Positions 47,668 through 55,902 of a DNA stretch of 64,000 bases are shown piece after piece. Position 1 is the stretch's first letter. Every line of letters begins with the position of its first letter. The notes below the pieces were generated by a model that was not told the origin of the DNA, searched no databases, and saw nothing but the letters and a program-made list of their open reading frames with translations. This stretch comes from Pullulanibacillus sp. KACC 23026 (lineage in GTDB: Bacteria; Bacillota; Bacilli; Bacillales; Sporolactobacillaceae), in contig NZ_CP119107.1 of NCBI RefSeq assembly GCF_029094525.1, positions 3,782,001 to 3,846,000 on the forward strand, given 5' to 3'. Position numbers and translations under genes: made by a program.

Positions 47668-48531
47668 TTAATCAATAGGGCGGAAGAAGCCGAAGATACC
47701 CGCTGTCTCAACAATATTAGTAAAGGCATTCGGATCCACCCATTTAATAATTTGCTCAAGCGTATAGAGCTCATATCGAGTAATAACAATCATCATCAGC
47801 TCACGGTCTTCTGAGGTAAACCCGCCTTTAGCTGGAAGGCGCGTAATCCCTCTTACCATTTTTTCATGAATGGCTTTGGTAAGGGCCTCACCTTTTGTTG
47901 TGATGATCATCGCTGTCAGCTTTTCATGACGTGTATGAATAGCATCTATAACGCGTGAGCTGGCATAGATCGTAACAAGTGTGTAAAGGGCTTTTTCCCA
48001 CCCAAAATAAGCGCCGGCAGATAGAACAATCAACCCATTTAATATAAGAAAATAAGTTCCAATGGGACGATCCTGCATCCTAGAGAGCACCATTGCAATA
48101 ATATCCATCCCACCTGTGGAAGCACCGAATCTTAAGGTTAAACCGACTCCAATGGCACTGACGACGCCTCCAAATACGGCGTTTAATAGTGTATTATCGG
48201 TCAATGAAACAATAGGAAGAATCATTAAGACAATCATGGTCGTCGCAACACTAGCCAAACTATAGATGGTGAATCGTTGCCCCACTTTTTGCCAAGCCAA
48301 GATTGTAATGGGGATATTAAGAATGAACAAAACAACCCCTGTCCCAACCGATAGACCTAATTCATTTTTGAGCAAACTCGAAACAAGCTGTGCTACCCCT
48401 GTAAAACCACTCGATAACACATTGGCTGGTATTAAAAAGAAGTTGAGGGCTATGCCGTTTAAAATCGCTCCTATGATGACAATAGCCGTTATCTTCGCCT
48501 CAATATAGAGTTTCACATCATAGAGCTTCAA
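47668..48531 (-). CDS. yitT: YitT-family (DUF161-DUF2179) membrane protein
   Basis: 287 residues: about five or six membrane segments (AIVIIGAILNGIALNFFLIPANVLSSGFTGVAQL; NAVFGGVVSAIGVGLTLRFGASTGGMDIIAMVL) followed by the cytoplasmic DUF2179 domain (KLTAMIITTKGEALTKAIHEKMVRGITRLPAKGGFTSEDRELMMIVITRYELYTL). Several paralogues are usual in Bacillus; function is not firmly known. Part of the yit block shared with B. subtilis. Confidence 0.9.
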   Translation of the reverse strand: MKLYDVKLYIEAKITAIVIIGAILNGIALNFFLIPANVLSSGFTGVAQLVSSLLKNELGLSVGTGVVLFILNIPITILAWQKVGQRFTIYSLASVATTMIVLMILPIVSLTDNTLLNAVFGGVVSAIGVGLTLRFGASTGGMDIIAMVLSRMQDRPIGTYFLILNGLIVLSAGAYFGWEKALYTLVTIYASSRVIDAIHTRHEKLTAMIITTKGEALTKAIHEKMVRGITRLPAKGGFTSEDRELMMIVITRYELYTLEQIIKWVDPNAFTNIVETAGIFGFFRPID

Positions 48532-48676
48532 CCTCCATCATCCTCTCATTTTTCTTATTAGTGTCCCTCTTTCCGTTCAAAAAAAACACTTCTTACTCAG
48601 CGCTCGTCCCGACCTTTTTTAACGTTGCGGTTTGCCGGACATTCCTTCTGCGTCAGCTAAATGCTTTTTACAAAAA

Positions 48677-48709
48677 AACTGACCTAAGGATATAACCCTT
48701 AAGTCAGTC
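48677..48709 (-). terminator. Terminator of the first GntP gene
   Basis: ACTGACTTAAGG / CCTTAGGTCAGT stem followed by TTTTTTTG on the minus strand, about 20 nt after the stop. Confidence 0.9.
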
Positions 48710-48729
48710 TCGTTTCTTTTCTTATTATA

Positions 48730-50058
48730 TTATACAAATATATTTAGGATCATGGCGCCAGCAAAAGCAACGAAGGAAAGAATGGTTTCGAGGACCGTCC
48801 ATGTCTTGAATGTTTCTTTCATGGTCAAACCAAGATATTCTTTAACCATCCAGAAGCCTGCATCGTTTACGTGTGAGAACATGAGCGAACCGGCACCTGT
48901 TGTGATAACGAGTAATTCGAGGTTAACGCCAGTCATATGCTGAATAATTGGTGAAACAATCCCAGCAGCTGTTGTTAAAGCAACGGTTGCTGAACCGGTC
49001 GCAATCCGGATTAATCCGGCCACCACAAAGGCAAGAACAAGTGGTGAAAGATGCATACTTGTTGAAAAGTGAGCAATAACGTCACCAACGCCGCTTTCAA
49101 TTAAAATCTCTTTAAATCCGCCGCCTGCGCCAATGATTAAAGCAATAGAGCCAACTGGCAGTAAGCATTCGTCTGTTAATTTTTTAAGGTCAGCTCCTTT
49201 TCTTCCTTGGCGATAGCCCAAGAAGAAGTAAGCAGCAAAGACGGAAATAAGAAGTGCGATAACCGGACTGCCGATGAAAACAAAGAATTTTTCAAAGCCT
49301 GCAGGCAGAAATTTTAAATAAGGAGCAACTGCAGAGAAAATCAAAAGGATAACCGGTAAAAGAATAACAAAGAAGGAAGTCCCTGTTCCAGGCAATTTGG
49401 ATTGATTTTCATCGACTTGGATGAGATTTGGCTCCCCTTCAGGAATCACATGATTTTTCACCCACATAGCAAACAACGGGCCTGCGATGATCGCAGAAGG
49501 AATCGCAACAATCAGTGAGTAAAGAAGAACTTTACCTAAGTTTGCTTTATAAATCGTGATGGCAGCGATCGCCCCAGGGTGTGGTGGGACAATCCCATGA
49601 ACGATTGATAATCCTGCGATAACTGGTAATGCAATCAATAGAAGATTTTTCTTTGATGTTTTATAAATCGAAATAACGAGCGGTAAAACGATTAAGATTC
49701 CAACCTCAAAAAAGACAGGAAGTCCGATGATTAACCCAGAGAGCAACATCGCCCAAGGCAAGAACCGTTCGCCAAAGCGGTTGACGAAGAAATTTGCAAC
49801 ACGAATCCCCGCACCGGAATCAGCCATCATCTTACCAAGGATGGTACCTAAAGCTAGAATACCAATGATATGGCCGAGCGTACCGCCTACTCCCGTTTCA
49901 TAGGCGGTTGCAATTTTATCCATTGAAAGTCCAGACACAATGGCCAAGAACACGCTGGCAAACAATAAACTAATAAACGCATGCCATTTAAATACGGTAA
50001 CCCCAACAATAACAAGAGCAATTGATAGCAATGCCATCAATAGTAAATATACATCCAT
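48730..50058 (-). CDS. GntP-family gluconate:H+ symporter (copy 1)
   Basis: 442 residues, about 12-14 spans. Family signatures: VFFEVGILIVLPLVISIYKTSKKNLLLIALPVIAGLSIVHGIVPPHPGAIAAI and IGAGGGFKEILIESGVGDVI, with the C-terminal GSLMFSHVNDAGFWMVKEYLGLTMKETFKTWTVLE. It imports gluconate or a related aldonate. GGGAAGGTGC precedes the ATG. A cre-like site and a shared palindrome lie upstream. It is transcribed away from, and separately from, the second GntP gene at 51794. Confidence 0.9.
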   Translation of the reverse strand: MDVYLLLMALLSIALVIVGVTVFKWHAFISLLFASVFLAIVSGLSMDKIATAYETGVGGTLGHIIGILALGTILGKMMADSGAGIRVANFFVNRFGERFLPWAMLLSGLIIGLPVFFEVGILIVLPLVISIYKTSKKNLLLIALPVIAGLSIVHGIVPPHPGAIAAITIYKANLGKVLLYSLIVAIPSAIIAGPLFAMWVKNHVIPEGEPNLIQVDENQSKLPGTGTSFFVILLPVILLIFSAVAPYLKFLPAGFEKFFVFIGSPVIALLISVFAAYFFLGYRQGRKGADLKKLTDECLLPVGSIALIIGAGGGFKEILIESGVGDVIAHFSTSMHLSPLVLAFVVAGLIRIATGSATVALTTAAGIVSPIIQHMTGVNLELLVITTGAGSLMFSHVNDAGFWMVKEYLGLTMKETFKTWTVLETILSFVAFAGAMILNIFV

Positions 50059-50129
50059 TTAAAGCACCTTCCCTTATGTGTAATCCTGTTGATTAATGAA
50101 TTCCATTAAGTATAAATTCAGCACGAAAA

Positions 50130-50143
50130 TGATTTCGCTTTCA
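50130..50143 (-). promoter_or_regulatory. Catabolite-responsive element (cre)
   Basis: Minus-strand TGAAAGCGAAATCA matches the CcpA consensus TGWAANCGNTNWCA at 13 of 14 positions (A for the central T). It lies 72-85 nt upstream of the first GntP gene, where CcpA would repress during glucose growth. Confidence 0.7.
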
Positions 50144-50183
50144 CAATGTAACATAAAACCCTTTCATTTGTCCATGTGATTAG

Positions 50184-50200
50184 AAAAAAATTTTTTCTTA
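50184..50200. promoter_or_regulatory. Palindrome shared with the gntP-gntK promoter
   Basis: AGAAAAAAATTTTTTCT is nearly self-complementary and differs by one T from AGAAAAAAATTTTTCT at 51545-51560. It lies about 130 nt upstream of the first GntP gene. Probable operator of the RpiR-type regulator encoded between. Confidence 0.5.
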
Positions 50201-50329
50201 AATTCGTTTTTCGAAATATTTTTCCAATCCGACACACCATCTATAATGACCCGTTCCCTTTTTTAAATTTGAACTAAGGCTGTTTGCGCAAGCTTTTATC
50301 TCAGAACAAAATTAGACTCGCTATTTTTT

Positions 50330-50525
50330 AGAAAGGCTCTTTTCTAAAAGATTGTTGCTATTTTTAAAAAAATAGGTGGAAATAGGCGAGACTCCTGCGG
50401 GAATAGCAAGCCAGGTGAGACCCCGCAGGCGTATTTTGCCGAAAAGGCTCACGGATTGCCCGCGGAAAGCGAGCTTATTGGAGCCTAAAAAAAACAACAA
50501 AGTTTACGAAAACAGCCTTTAGAAA
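50330..50525. repeat. Bacillaceae-type dispersed intergenic repeat
   Basis: Carries GCGAGACTCCTGCGGG, GGTGAGACCCCGCAGGCG, GGCTCACGGATTGCCCGCGGAAAGCGAGC. I recognise this pattern as a sequence scattered between genes in many Bacillus-related genomes. It is framed by inverted ends: GAAAGGCTcTTTTC ... GTTG and CAAC ... GAAAAcAGCCTTT. ACTCCTGCGGG pairs with CCCCGCAGG-type arms, so it folds strongly. Confidence 0.75.
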
Positions 50526-50540
50526 AGAGCTTGGTCAAAT

Positions 50541-50564
50541 AAAAAACTCCTTAATTTTAAGGAG
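50541..50564 (-). terminator. Terminator of the RpiR-family gene
   Basis: CTCCTTAA / TTAAGGAG stem followed by TTTTTT on the minus strand, 46 nt after the stop. Confidence 0.88.
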
Positions 50565-50609
50565 CTTTCAGCTTTTCTTATTATGGGTCATTTCCCTCTA
50601 AATATGCGT

Positions 50610-51461
50610 TTACGGTCGTCCCAAATAAGACTTAAGTTTCTTAATTGAGTTCTTTAAAAATCCTTCTCTCGCATTAATCACATTGACATAAAGGGCATCA
50701 ATCAAGCTGAGTTGTAGGATCCGGGAAGAGACGCCATTCTCAAGCTGATCATTCATTCCATTGACCGCCATGTTGAGGGCAACGTCAACGCCCCGACTCA
50801 AAGGTGAGTTAGAAAAATGGATAAAGCCGATGGTCTTAGCCCCGCTTGCCTTTGCAATTTCAAAAACCTTAAATAAGTCTTCTTGGTGATCGAGATCGGA
50901 TAAAATGACTGCTACATCCTTATTTGTAAGCTGTGTGGCAGCTTTTTGTTGGAGATAACTATCCGTATAAGCGGCTGTCGTAATTCCCGACCCAATAAAT
51001 TTATGATGAGCATCTAACGCGACTATGGCTGAATTCCCTAAGCCATAAAACTCCACCCGGTCCGCCTTTACTATCGTATCGACGGCTTGCTTCACCTGGT
51101 TAAAATCAATCATTTTCATGGTTTCTTTAAAGGTCTGAATCGTTGTGTTGAATATCTTCTCAGTAATTTGCCGTTCTGTATCATATTCCGTAATTTTCTC
51201 TTGAACACTTTCTAAATACGGGTTGGCCACTTCGGCAGCTAAAGTAATTTTCATCGCTTGATAGCCTTTAAAGCCAAGTGTTTTACAAAAACGGAAGACC
51301 GTTGAATTCGCGATCTTCAAATCATCTGCAACTTGTGAGATGGTTTGATAAAGAATTTTATTGGGAGATTCTAAAATATAATCCGCAATAAGTTTTTCAG
51401 TCTTATTAAACGATTGGTAGTTGGATCTAATGTTTGCCAAACAATAGTTTACCTGTTCCAT
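50610..51461 (-). CDS. RpiR-family transcriptional regulator (likely gluconate regulator)
   Basis: 283 residues. N-terminal HTH-6 domain (FNKTEKLIADYILESPNKILYQTISQVADDLKIANSTVFRFCKTLGFKGYQAMKITLA) and C-terminal SIS sugar-phosphate-binding domain (VEFYGLGNSAIVALDAHHKF, VAVILSDLDHQEDLFKVFEIAKASGAKTIGF). Such regulators sense phosphosugars; 6-phosphogluconate is the likely ligand given the gluconokinase nearby (inference). I chose the ATG at 51461, with AGGTGAGG upstream. It is divergent from gntP-gntK. Confidence 0.88.
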   Translation of the reverse strand: MEQVNYCLANIRSNYQSFNKTEKLIADYILESPNKILYQTISQVADDLKIANSTVFRFCKTLGFKGYQAMKITLAAEVANPYLESVQEKITEYDTERQITEKIFNTTIQTFKETMKMIDFNQVKQAVDTIVKADRVEFYGLGNSAIVALDAHHKFIGSGITTAAYTDSYLQQKAATQLTNKDVAVILSDLDHQEDLFKVFEIAKASGAKTIGFIHFSNSPLSRGVDVALNMAVNGMNDQLENGVSSRILQLSLIDALYVNVINAREGFLKNSIKKLKSYLGRP

Positions 51462-51538
51462 TAACCTCACCTAACTTTAAAATTCTTATCTTAATTATAA
51501 CCGATTTACTAAAAAAGGAAATCGTTTTCTTAAATTCA

Positions 51539-51567
51539 TTGAACAGAAAAAAATTTTTCTGTATAAT
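51539..51567 (+). promoter_or_regulatory. Promoter of gntP-gntK with operator between -35 and -10
   Basis: TTGAAC (51539-51544), 17-nt spacer, TATAAT (51562-51567). The spacer is occupied by the palindrome AGAAAAAAATTTTTCT (51545-51560), extended to 20 bp by ACAG/CTGT edges. A repressor bound here would block polymerase. A GGAAATCGTTTTCT element just upstream (51517-51530) is a weak cre candidate. Confidence 0.7.
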
Positions 51568-51793
51568 AGAGTGGTTTTGAAGAGGAGGTTCGTTTACTTA
51601 AACAACGAGCCTTTATCATAACCAGAATAAGAGGTACTAAAAACCTTTAGAGGAATGGGTTCATTCACCTCTGGTCATTCTAACAAGGAGCCTTTTGCTG
51701 ACCTCTTAATTCGTATTGATAAGGGAAGACCTTCAGACACCACTCTAAATTGGTGGAAACCTGAGAGCTTTACCTACATAAAGGAGGATTTGA
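51568..51793 (+). other. Long leader of gntP-gntK
   Basis: About 220 nt of untranslated leader follow the promoter. AGGTTCGTT / AACGAGCCT can pair (about 51586-51612), followed by TTAT. A second possible stem is TTAGAGGAATG with CATTCTAA (about 51647-51682). No known riboswitch class is recognised. It contains an open but unsupported frame. Confidence 0.45.
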
Positions 51794-53137
51794 TTGTCTC
51801 AGTCCTACTTACTTGTTATCGCATTTTTATCGATCTTTTTGTTGCTGCTTTTAATTATTAAAGCAAAATTACATGCATTTGCTGCCCTGCTCTTAGTTAG
51901 TTTGGTGCTTGGAATTGCTTCTGGTATGCCTTTGGACACCATTATTAACTCTTTTAAGAAAGGGATAGGGGATACCTTAGGGTTTGTGGCAATCATAGTT
52001 GGTCTTGGGGCAATGTTTGGACAAATCCTTGAAGTCTCTGGTGGTGGAGAAGGTCTCGCCGAAAAAATGATCGGGTTATTTGGGGAAAAACGAGCTCCCC
52101 TAGCCTTAGGACTTGCTGGTTTTATCGTTGCGATTCCTGTATTCTTCGAAGTGGGCTTTATCATTTTGGTTCCCATTATTTATAATCTAACCAAAAAAAC
52201 GAAGCGTTCCTTACTCTTTTACGGACTTCCATTACTCGCAGGGTTGTCAGTGGCTCACAATTACATCCCGCCTACACCCGGCCCATTAGCGGTTGCGGAT
52301 CTTATCGGCGTTAAGCTTGGCTGGGTGATCTTGTTTGGCTCTTTGGCAGGACTTCCTGCAATGCTGATAGCAGGACCGCTTTTTGGAACTTTTATCGCAT
52401 CTAAAATAGATGTTCAGATACCCGACTATATCCCTATTGAAGAAAAACCGGCCAGTATAGATCCACCCTCTTATCTATTAGTTGTTTCACTCATCTTAGT
52501 GCCTATTGGGTTGATCTTAATTAACACATTTTCATCGGCCATTTTTCCACAAAACAGTACCGTCAGAGAAATTTTAACGTTTATTGGTCATCCCTTTACA
52601 GCACTTATTATTACAACACTCTTAGCCTTTTACTTTCTTGGGATCAAAAAGGGGTTTTCTGCTCAACAAGTGCAATTAATCGCAACGAAAGCACTGGAGC
52701 CAGCAGGCATTATTATTTTAGTTATCGGAGCAGGCGGGGTTTTCAAACAAATACTTATCGATTCAGGGATCGGCAATATTCTAGCCGAGTTAGTCGATTA
52801 CTCGCCATTGCCTCCCATCCTGCTTTCATTTTTGGTAGCTGCTGGCGTCCGAATTGCACAAGGCTCCTCAACCGTTGCCATGATTACAGCGGGCGGCCTC
52901 ATTTCACCGGTTATTTCAAGCTGGCACATGACGCAGCCCGAGCTTGGCTTGATTGTCATTGCGATTGCATCAGGTTCCACGATTCTATCCCATGTCAATG
53001 ATTCAGGTTTTTGGCTCATTAACCGTTATTTTGGCATGAACATTCCGGACACCGTCAAATCTTGGACGTTAATGGAAACCATTATTTCTTTATCAGGCTT
53101 TATCATGGTCTGCCTGATTTATAGTCTTATTAATTAG
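51794..53137 (+). CDS. gntP: GntP-family gluconate:H+ symporter (copy 2)
   Basis: 447 residues with 12-14 spans: PVFFEVGFIILVPIIYNLTKKTKRSLLFYGLPLLAGLSVAHNYIPPTPGPLAVA, VIGAGGVFKQILIDSGIGNIL, and GSTILSHVNDSGFWLINRYFGMNIPDTVKSWTLME. TTG start at 51794 after AAGGAGG with 6-nt spacing. Linked to the gluconokinase gene 56 nt downstream, so this copy is the likely inducible gluconate importer. Confidence 0.92.
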   Translation: MSQSYLLVIAFLSIFLLLLLIIKAKLHAFAALLLVSLVLGIASGMPLDTIINSFKKGIGDTLGFVAIIVGLGAMFGQILEVSGGGEGLAEKMIGLFGEKRAPLALGLAGFIVAIPVFFEVGFIILVPIIYNLTKKTKRSLLFYGLPLLAGLSVAHNYIPPTPGPLAVADLIGVKLGWVILFGSLAGLPAMLIAGPLFGTFIASKIDVQIPDYIPIEEKPASIDPPSYLLVVSLILVPIGLILINTFSSAIFPQNSTVREILTFIGHPFTALIITTLLAFYFLGIKKGFSAQQVQLIATKALEPAGIIILVIGAGGVFKQILIDSGIGNILAELVDYSPLPPILLSFLVAAGVRIAQGSSTVAMITAGGLISPVISSWHMTQPELGLIVIAIASGSTILSHVNDSGFWLINRYFGMNIPDTVKSWTLMETIISLSGFIMVCLIYSLIN

Positions 53138-53193
53138 TTCTAAGATAGATAGCCTTTACTTGTTCATTTGAAACTTCAAAAGGAGGGACACTT

Positions 53194-54738
53194 ATGAGTC
53201 CATCTATGTATATTCTTGGTGTCGATATCGGCACAACGAGTACAAAATCAGTGTTATTTACAGAAAAAGGGGAAGTCGTTGCCAAACATAATATTGGCTA
53301 TCCGCTCTCAACACCTAATCCATCCACGGCCGAACAAGATCCGGAAGAAATCTATCAAGCTGTACTCGGTACCATGAAAGAGGCGCTTAATAAAAGCAGC
53401 GTAAAACCTGAAGAAGTGCTATGCGTGTCTTTTAGTTCAGCCATGCACAGCCTGATTGCAGTCGATGAAAAAGGAAAACCGCTCACCCAATGTATCACTT
53501 GGGCGGATAATCGAAGTGAAAAATGGGCCGAGAAAATTAAAAATGAGATGAATGGGCATGAGATTTATCTCAGAACCGGGACACCGATCCATCCCATGTC
53601 TCCATTATCTAAACTAACTTGGATGCGCCATGAGAAACAAGATCTGTTCTCTAAAGCTGCCAAATTCATCTCCATAAAAGAATATGTATTCTACAAGCTG
53701 TTCAATGAGTACGTCATTGATTATTCGATTGCTTCAGCAACCGGCCTCTTTAACCTAAAAGAGCTCAACTGGGATTCTGAAGCCTTAGAAGTGGCGGGAG
53801 TAACACCTGAACAATTATCAACACCTGTTCCAACCACCCACTATCTTAAAGGCCTTAAACCAGATATGGCGGAATCCATTGGTCTTGCGATGGATATTCC
53901 ATTCATTTTAGGAGCAAGCGATGGCTGCTTATCGAACCTTGGGGTCAATGCCATTGAATTTGGCTCCGTCGCTGTTACGATTGGGACAAGCGGTGCCATC
54001 CGAACGGTTGCTGATCGTCCGATTACTGATCCTAAAGGCCGAACTTTTTGTTATGCCTTAACTGAGAATCATTGGGTCATTGGCGGACCTGTTAACAATG
54101 GCGGGATGACCTTCCGTTGGGTTCGTGATGAGCTCGCCGCTTCAGAAGTGGAAACAGCCGGGCGCCTTGGAATGGATCCTTATGAAGTACTGACACGGAT
54201 TGCTTCAAAAGTTTCACCTGGATCCGACGGTCTCCTCTTTCACCCTTATCTTGCTGGTGAGCGGGCCCCTCTTTGGAATGCCAACGCACGCGGATCATTT
54301 TTTGGCTTAGGGATGCATCACAAGAAAGAGCATCTAATCCGTGCTGTTCTTGAAGGGGTCATCTATAACTTATACAGCGTGCTCCTTGCTCTCGAGGAAT
54401 TAATTGGTCAGCCTAAGAAAGTACTGGCAACAGGCGGATTTGCTCGTTCTGAACTTTGGCGGCAAATGATGGCCGATATTTTTGATCAAGAGGTCATTGT
54501 CCCGGAAAGCTTTGAAAGTTCTTGTCTAGGCGCTGCCATATTAGGCTTATATGCACTCGGAAAAGTGGATACGTTGACTGTCGTGAGTGACATGGTTGGA
54601 GATACCCACCGCCACCACCCTATCCCAGAAAATGTAGCCATCTATCAAGAACTTGTTCCGATTTACCTTAGCCTTTATCGAAAATTAGATGATGAATACA
54701 GCCGTATCTCTGAATTCCAGAGAAAAACACTCGGCTAA
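53194..54738 (+). CDS. gntK: Gluconokinase (FGGY family)
   Basis: 514 residues. FGGY carbohydrate kinase: N-terminal ATPase loop YILGVDIGTTSTKSVLF, substrate region ITWADNRSEKWAEKI, second domain FILGASDGCLSNLGVNAI and SVAVTIGTSGAIRT, and C-terminal VLATGGFARSELWRQMMADIF. It phosphorylates gluconate to 6-phosphogluconate, feeding the pentose phosphate route. AAAGGAGGGACACTT precedes the ATG. Context (GntP, RpiR) supports gluconate over xylulose or glycerol. Confidence 0.92.
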   Translation: MSPSMYILGVDIGTTSTKSVLFTEKGEVVAKHNIGYPLSTPNPSTAEQDPEEIYQAVLGTMKEALNKSSVKPEEVLCVSFSSAMHSLIAVDEKGKPLTQCITWADNRSEKWAEKIKNEMNGHEIYLRTGTPIHPMSPLSKLTWMRHEKQDLFSKAAKFISIKEYVFYKLFNEYVIDYSIASATGLFNLKELNWDSEALEVAGVTPEQLSTPVPTTHYLKGLKPDMAESIGLAMDIPFILGASDGCLSNLGVNAIEFGSVAVTIGTSGAIRTVADRPITDPKGRTFCYALTENHWVIGGPVNNGGMTFRWVRDELAASEVETAGRLGMDPYEVLTRIASKVSPGSDGLLFHPYLAGERAPLWNANARGSFFGLGMHHKKEHLIRAVLEGVIYNLYSVLLALEELIGQPKKVLATGGFARSELWRQMMADIFDQEVIVPESFESSCLGAAILGLYALGKVDTLTVVSDMVGDTHRHHPIPENVAIYQELVPIYLSLYRKLDDEYSRISEFQRKTLG

Positions 54739-54753
54739 ATAAAGCCATGATTA

Positions 54754-54783
54754 AAAGCCCTGTCGATCACGACAAGGCTTTTC
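54754..54783. terminator. Bidirectional terminator gntK / ku
   Basis: AAGCCCTGTCG / CGACAAGGCTT stem followed by TTC-rich sequence, between convergent genes. Confidence 0.85.
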
Positions 54784-54787
54784 TTCT

Positions 54788-55753
54788 TTATAGACCAATT
54801 TTTTTCTTGTGAGAGGTCTTAGCGGTTTTCTTTTTTGGCAGTTCTGTTGAGGCTGAAGCCATCTTTCCTGCAAGTAACTTTTTTGGTGGAGCCTCACTTT
54901 CAGCAGTTGAAGGGGCTTCGGCTGTTCTGGCAGAAGGAACAGCTTTTTTAGGCGGTGCTTGTGTGGGTTGTGCAGGCGTGCTTCCACGAGTTTCCTCCAC
55001 ACTTTTTTGTAAAGCTGCAAGTAAATCGACGACGTTTTCTCTAGCAGGCGCCTTCTTCGGTGCCGTCGTTTCATGCCCCGCCAGTTTTTCCTCGACAAGA
55101 TGCTGAACATCCTCCCGATAGGTATCTTTGTATTTCTCAGGTTCAAAAGCTGTTGTCAACTGCTCGATCAGTTGCTTAGCGGTTGTCAGCTCTTTTTCAT
55201 CGAACTCGCCCATTTGTTCAAGCCCTGGTACTTGATTAACAGGGCGAACTTCATCGGGGTAATACATGGTTTCTAGCATAAGACCTTCTTTGTAGACACG
55301 GACAACCGCCAAATGTTCCTTAGAATGAAGGGTTAGTTTAGCGAGTCCAATTTTATTCGTTTCTTTCAAAGCTTGTCGAAGTAAGGCATAAGCTTTACCG
55401 CCATTTTCATTAGGTCCGACAAAATAAGAACGATTAAAGTAGACTGGATCAATTTCGGATAAATCGACAAAATCCAGGATGTCTACCGCTCTAATGACAT
55501 CGCCTTTAAGTCCTTGTAATTCCTGATCGGTAATGGTGACAAATTCACCTGGATAAACTTCATAGCCTTTTATTAAATGGTCGTTTTCTACAACCGTGTC
55601 GCACTCCGGACAATACTTTTGGTAACGAATCGGGGTATGGCACACATCGTGCAGGGTGCGGAACGACACATCTTTTGACTCCGTTGCAGCATATAACTTG
55701 ATGGGGATATGGACAAGCCCAAAGCTGATCGACCCCTTCCACATCGTGTGCAT
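54788..55753 (-). CDS. ku: Bacterial Ku, non-homologous end joining protein (YkoV)
   Basis: 321 residues. The Ku core begins MHTMWKGSISFGLVHIPIKLYAATESKDVSFRTLHDVC, with YQKYCPECDTVVEND (zinc-knuckle-like), DIVDLSEIDPVYF-type and VYKEGLMLETMYYPDEVR segments typical of the family. It binds DNA ends and recruits LigD. The C-terminal ~70 residues form a Lys/Ala/Pro-rich tail ending KKKTAKTSHKKKIGL, probably for DNA or ligase contact. It lies downstream of the ligase gene in the same direction. In B. subtilis the pair protects spore DNA. Confidence 0.94.
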   Translation of the reverse strand: MHTMWKGSISFGLVHIPIKLYAATESKDVSFRTLHDVCHTPIRYQKYCPECDTVVENDHLIKGYEVYPGEFVTITDQELQGLKGDVIRAVDILDFVDLSEIDPVYFNRSYFVGPNENGGKAYALLRQALKETNKIGLAKLTLHSKEHLAVVRVYKEGLMLETMYYPDEVRPVNQVPGLEQMGEFDEKELTTAKQLIEQLTTAFEPEKYKDTYREDVQHLVEEKLAGHETTAPKKAPARENVVDLLAALQKSVEETRGSTPAQPTQAPPKKAVPSARTAEAPSTAESEAPPKKLLAGKMASASTELPKKKTAKTSHKKKIGL

Positions 55754-55902
55754 CCTATCTCTCCTTTTTACTTAGAGTCTGTCTTAGTTTGAGCAATCCT
55801 CGATCAATCTATTTCAGCGAAAAAATCGGCTATCGTGGATTTCCCCAGCGAATAGTTTAAAATTTTATTTGTCAGTTCTTATGACCGTAAACATGCTCGC
55901 GA

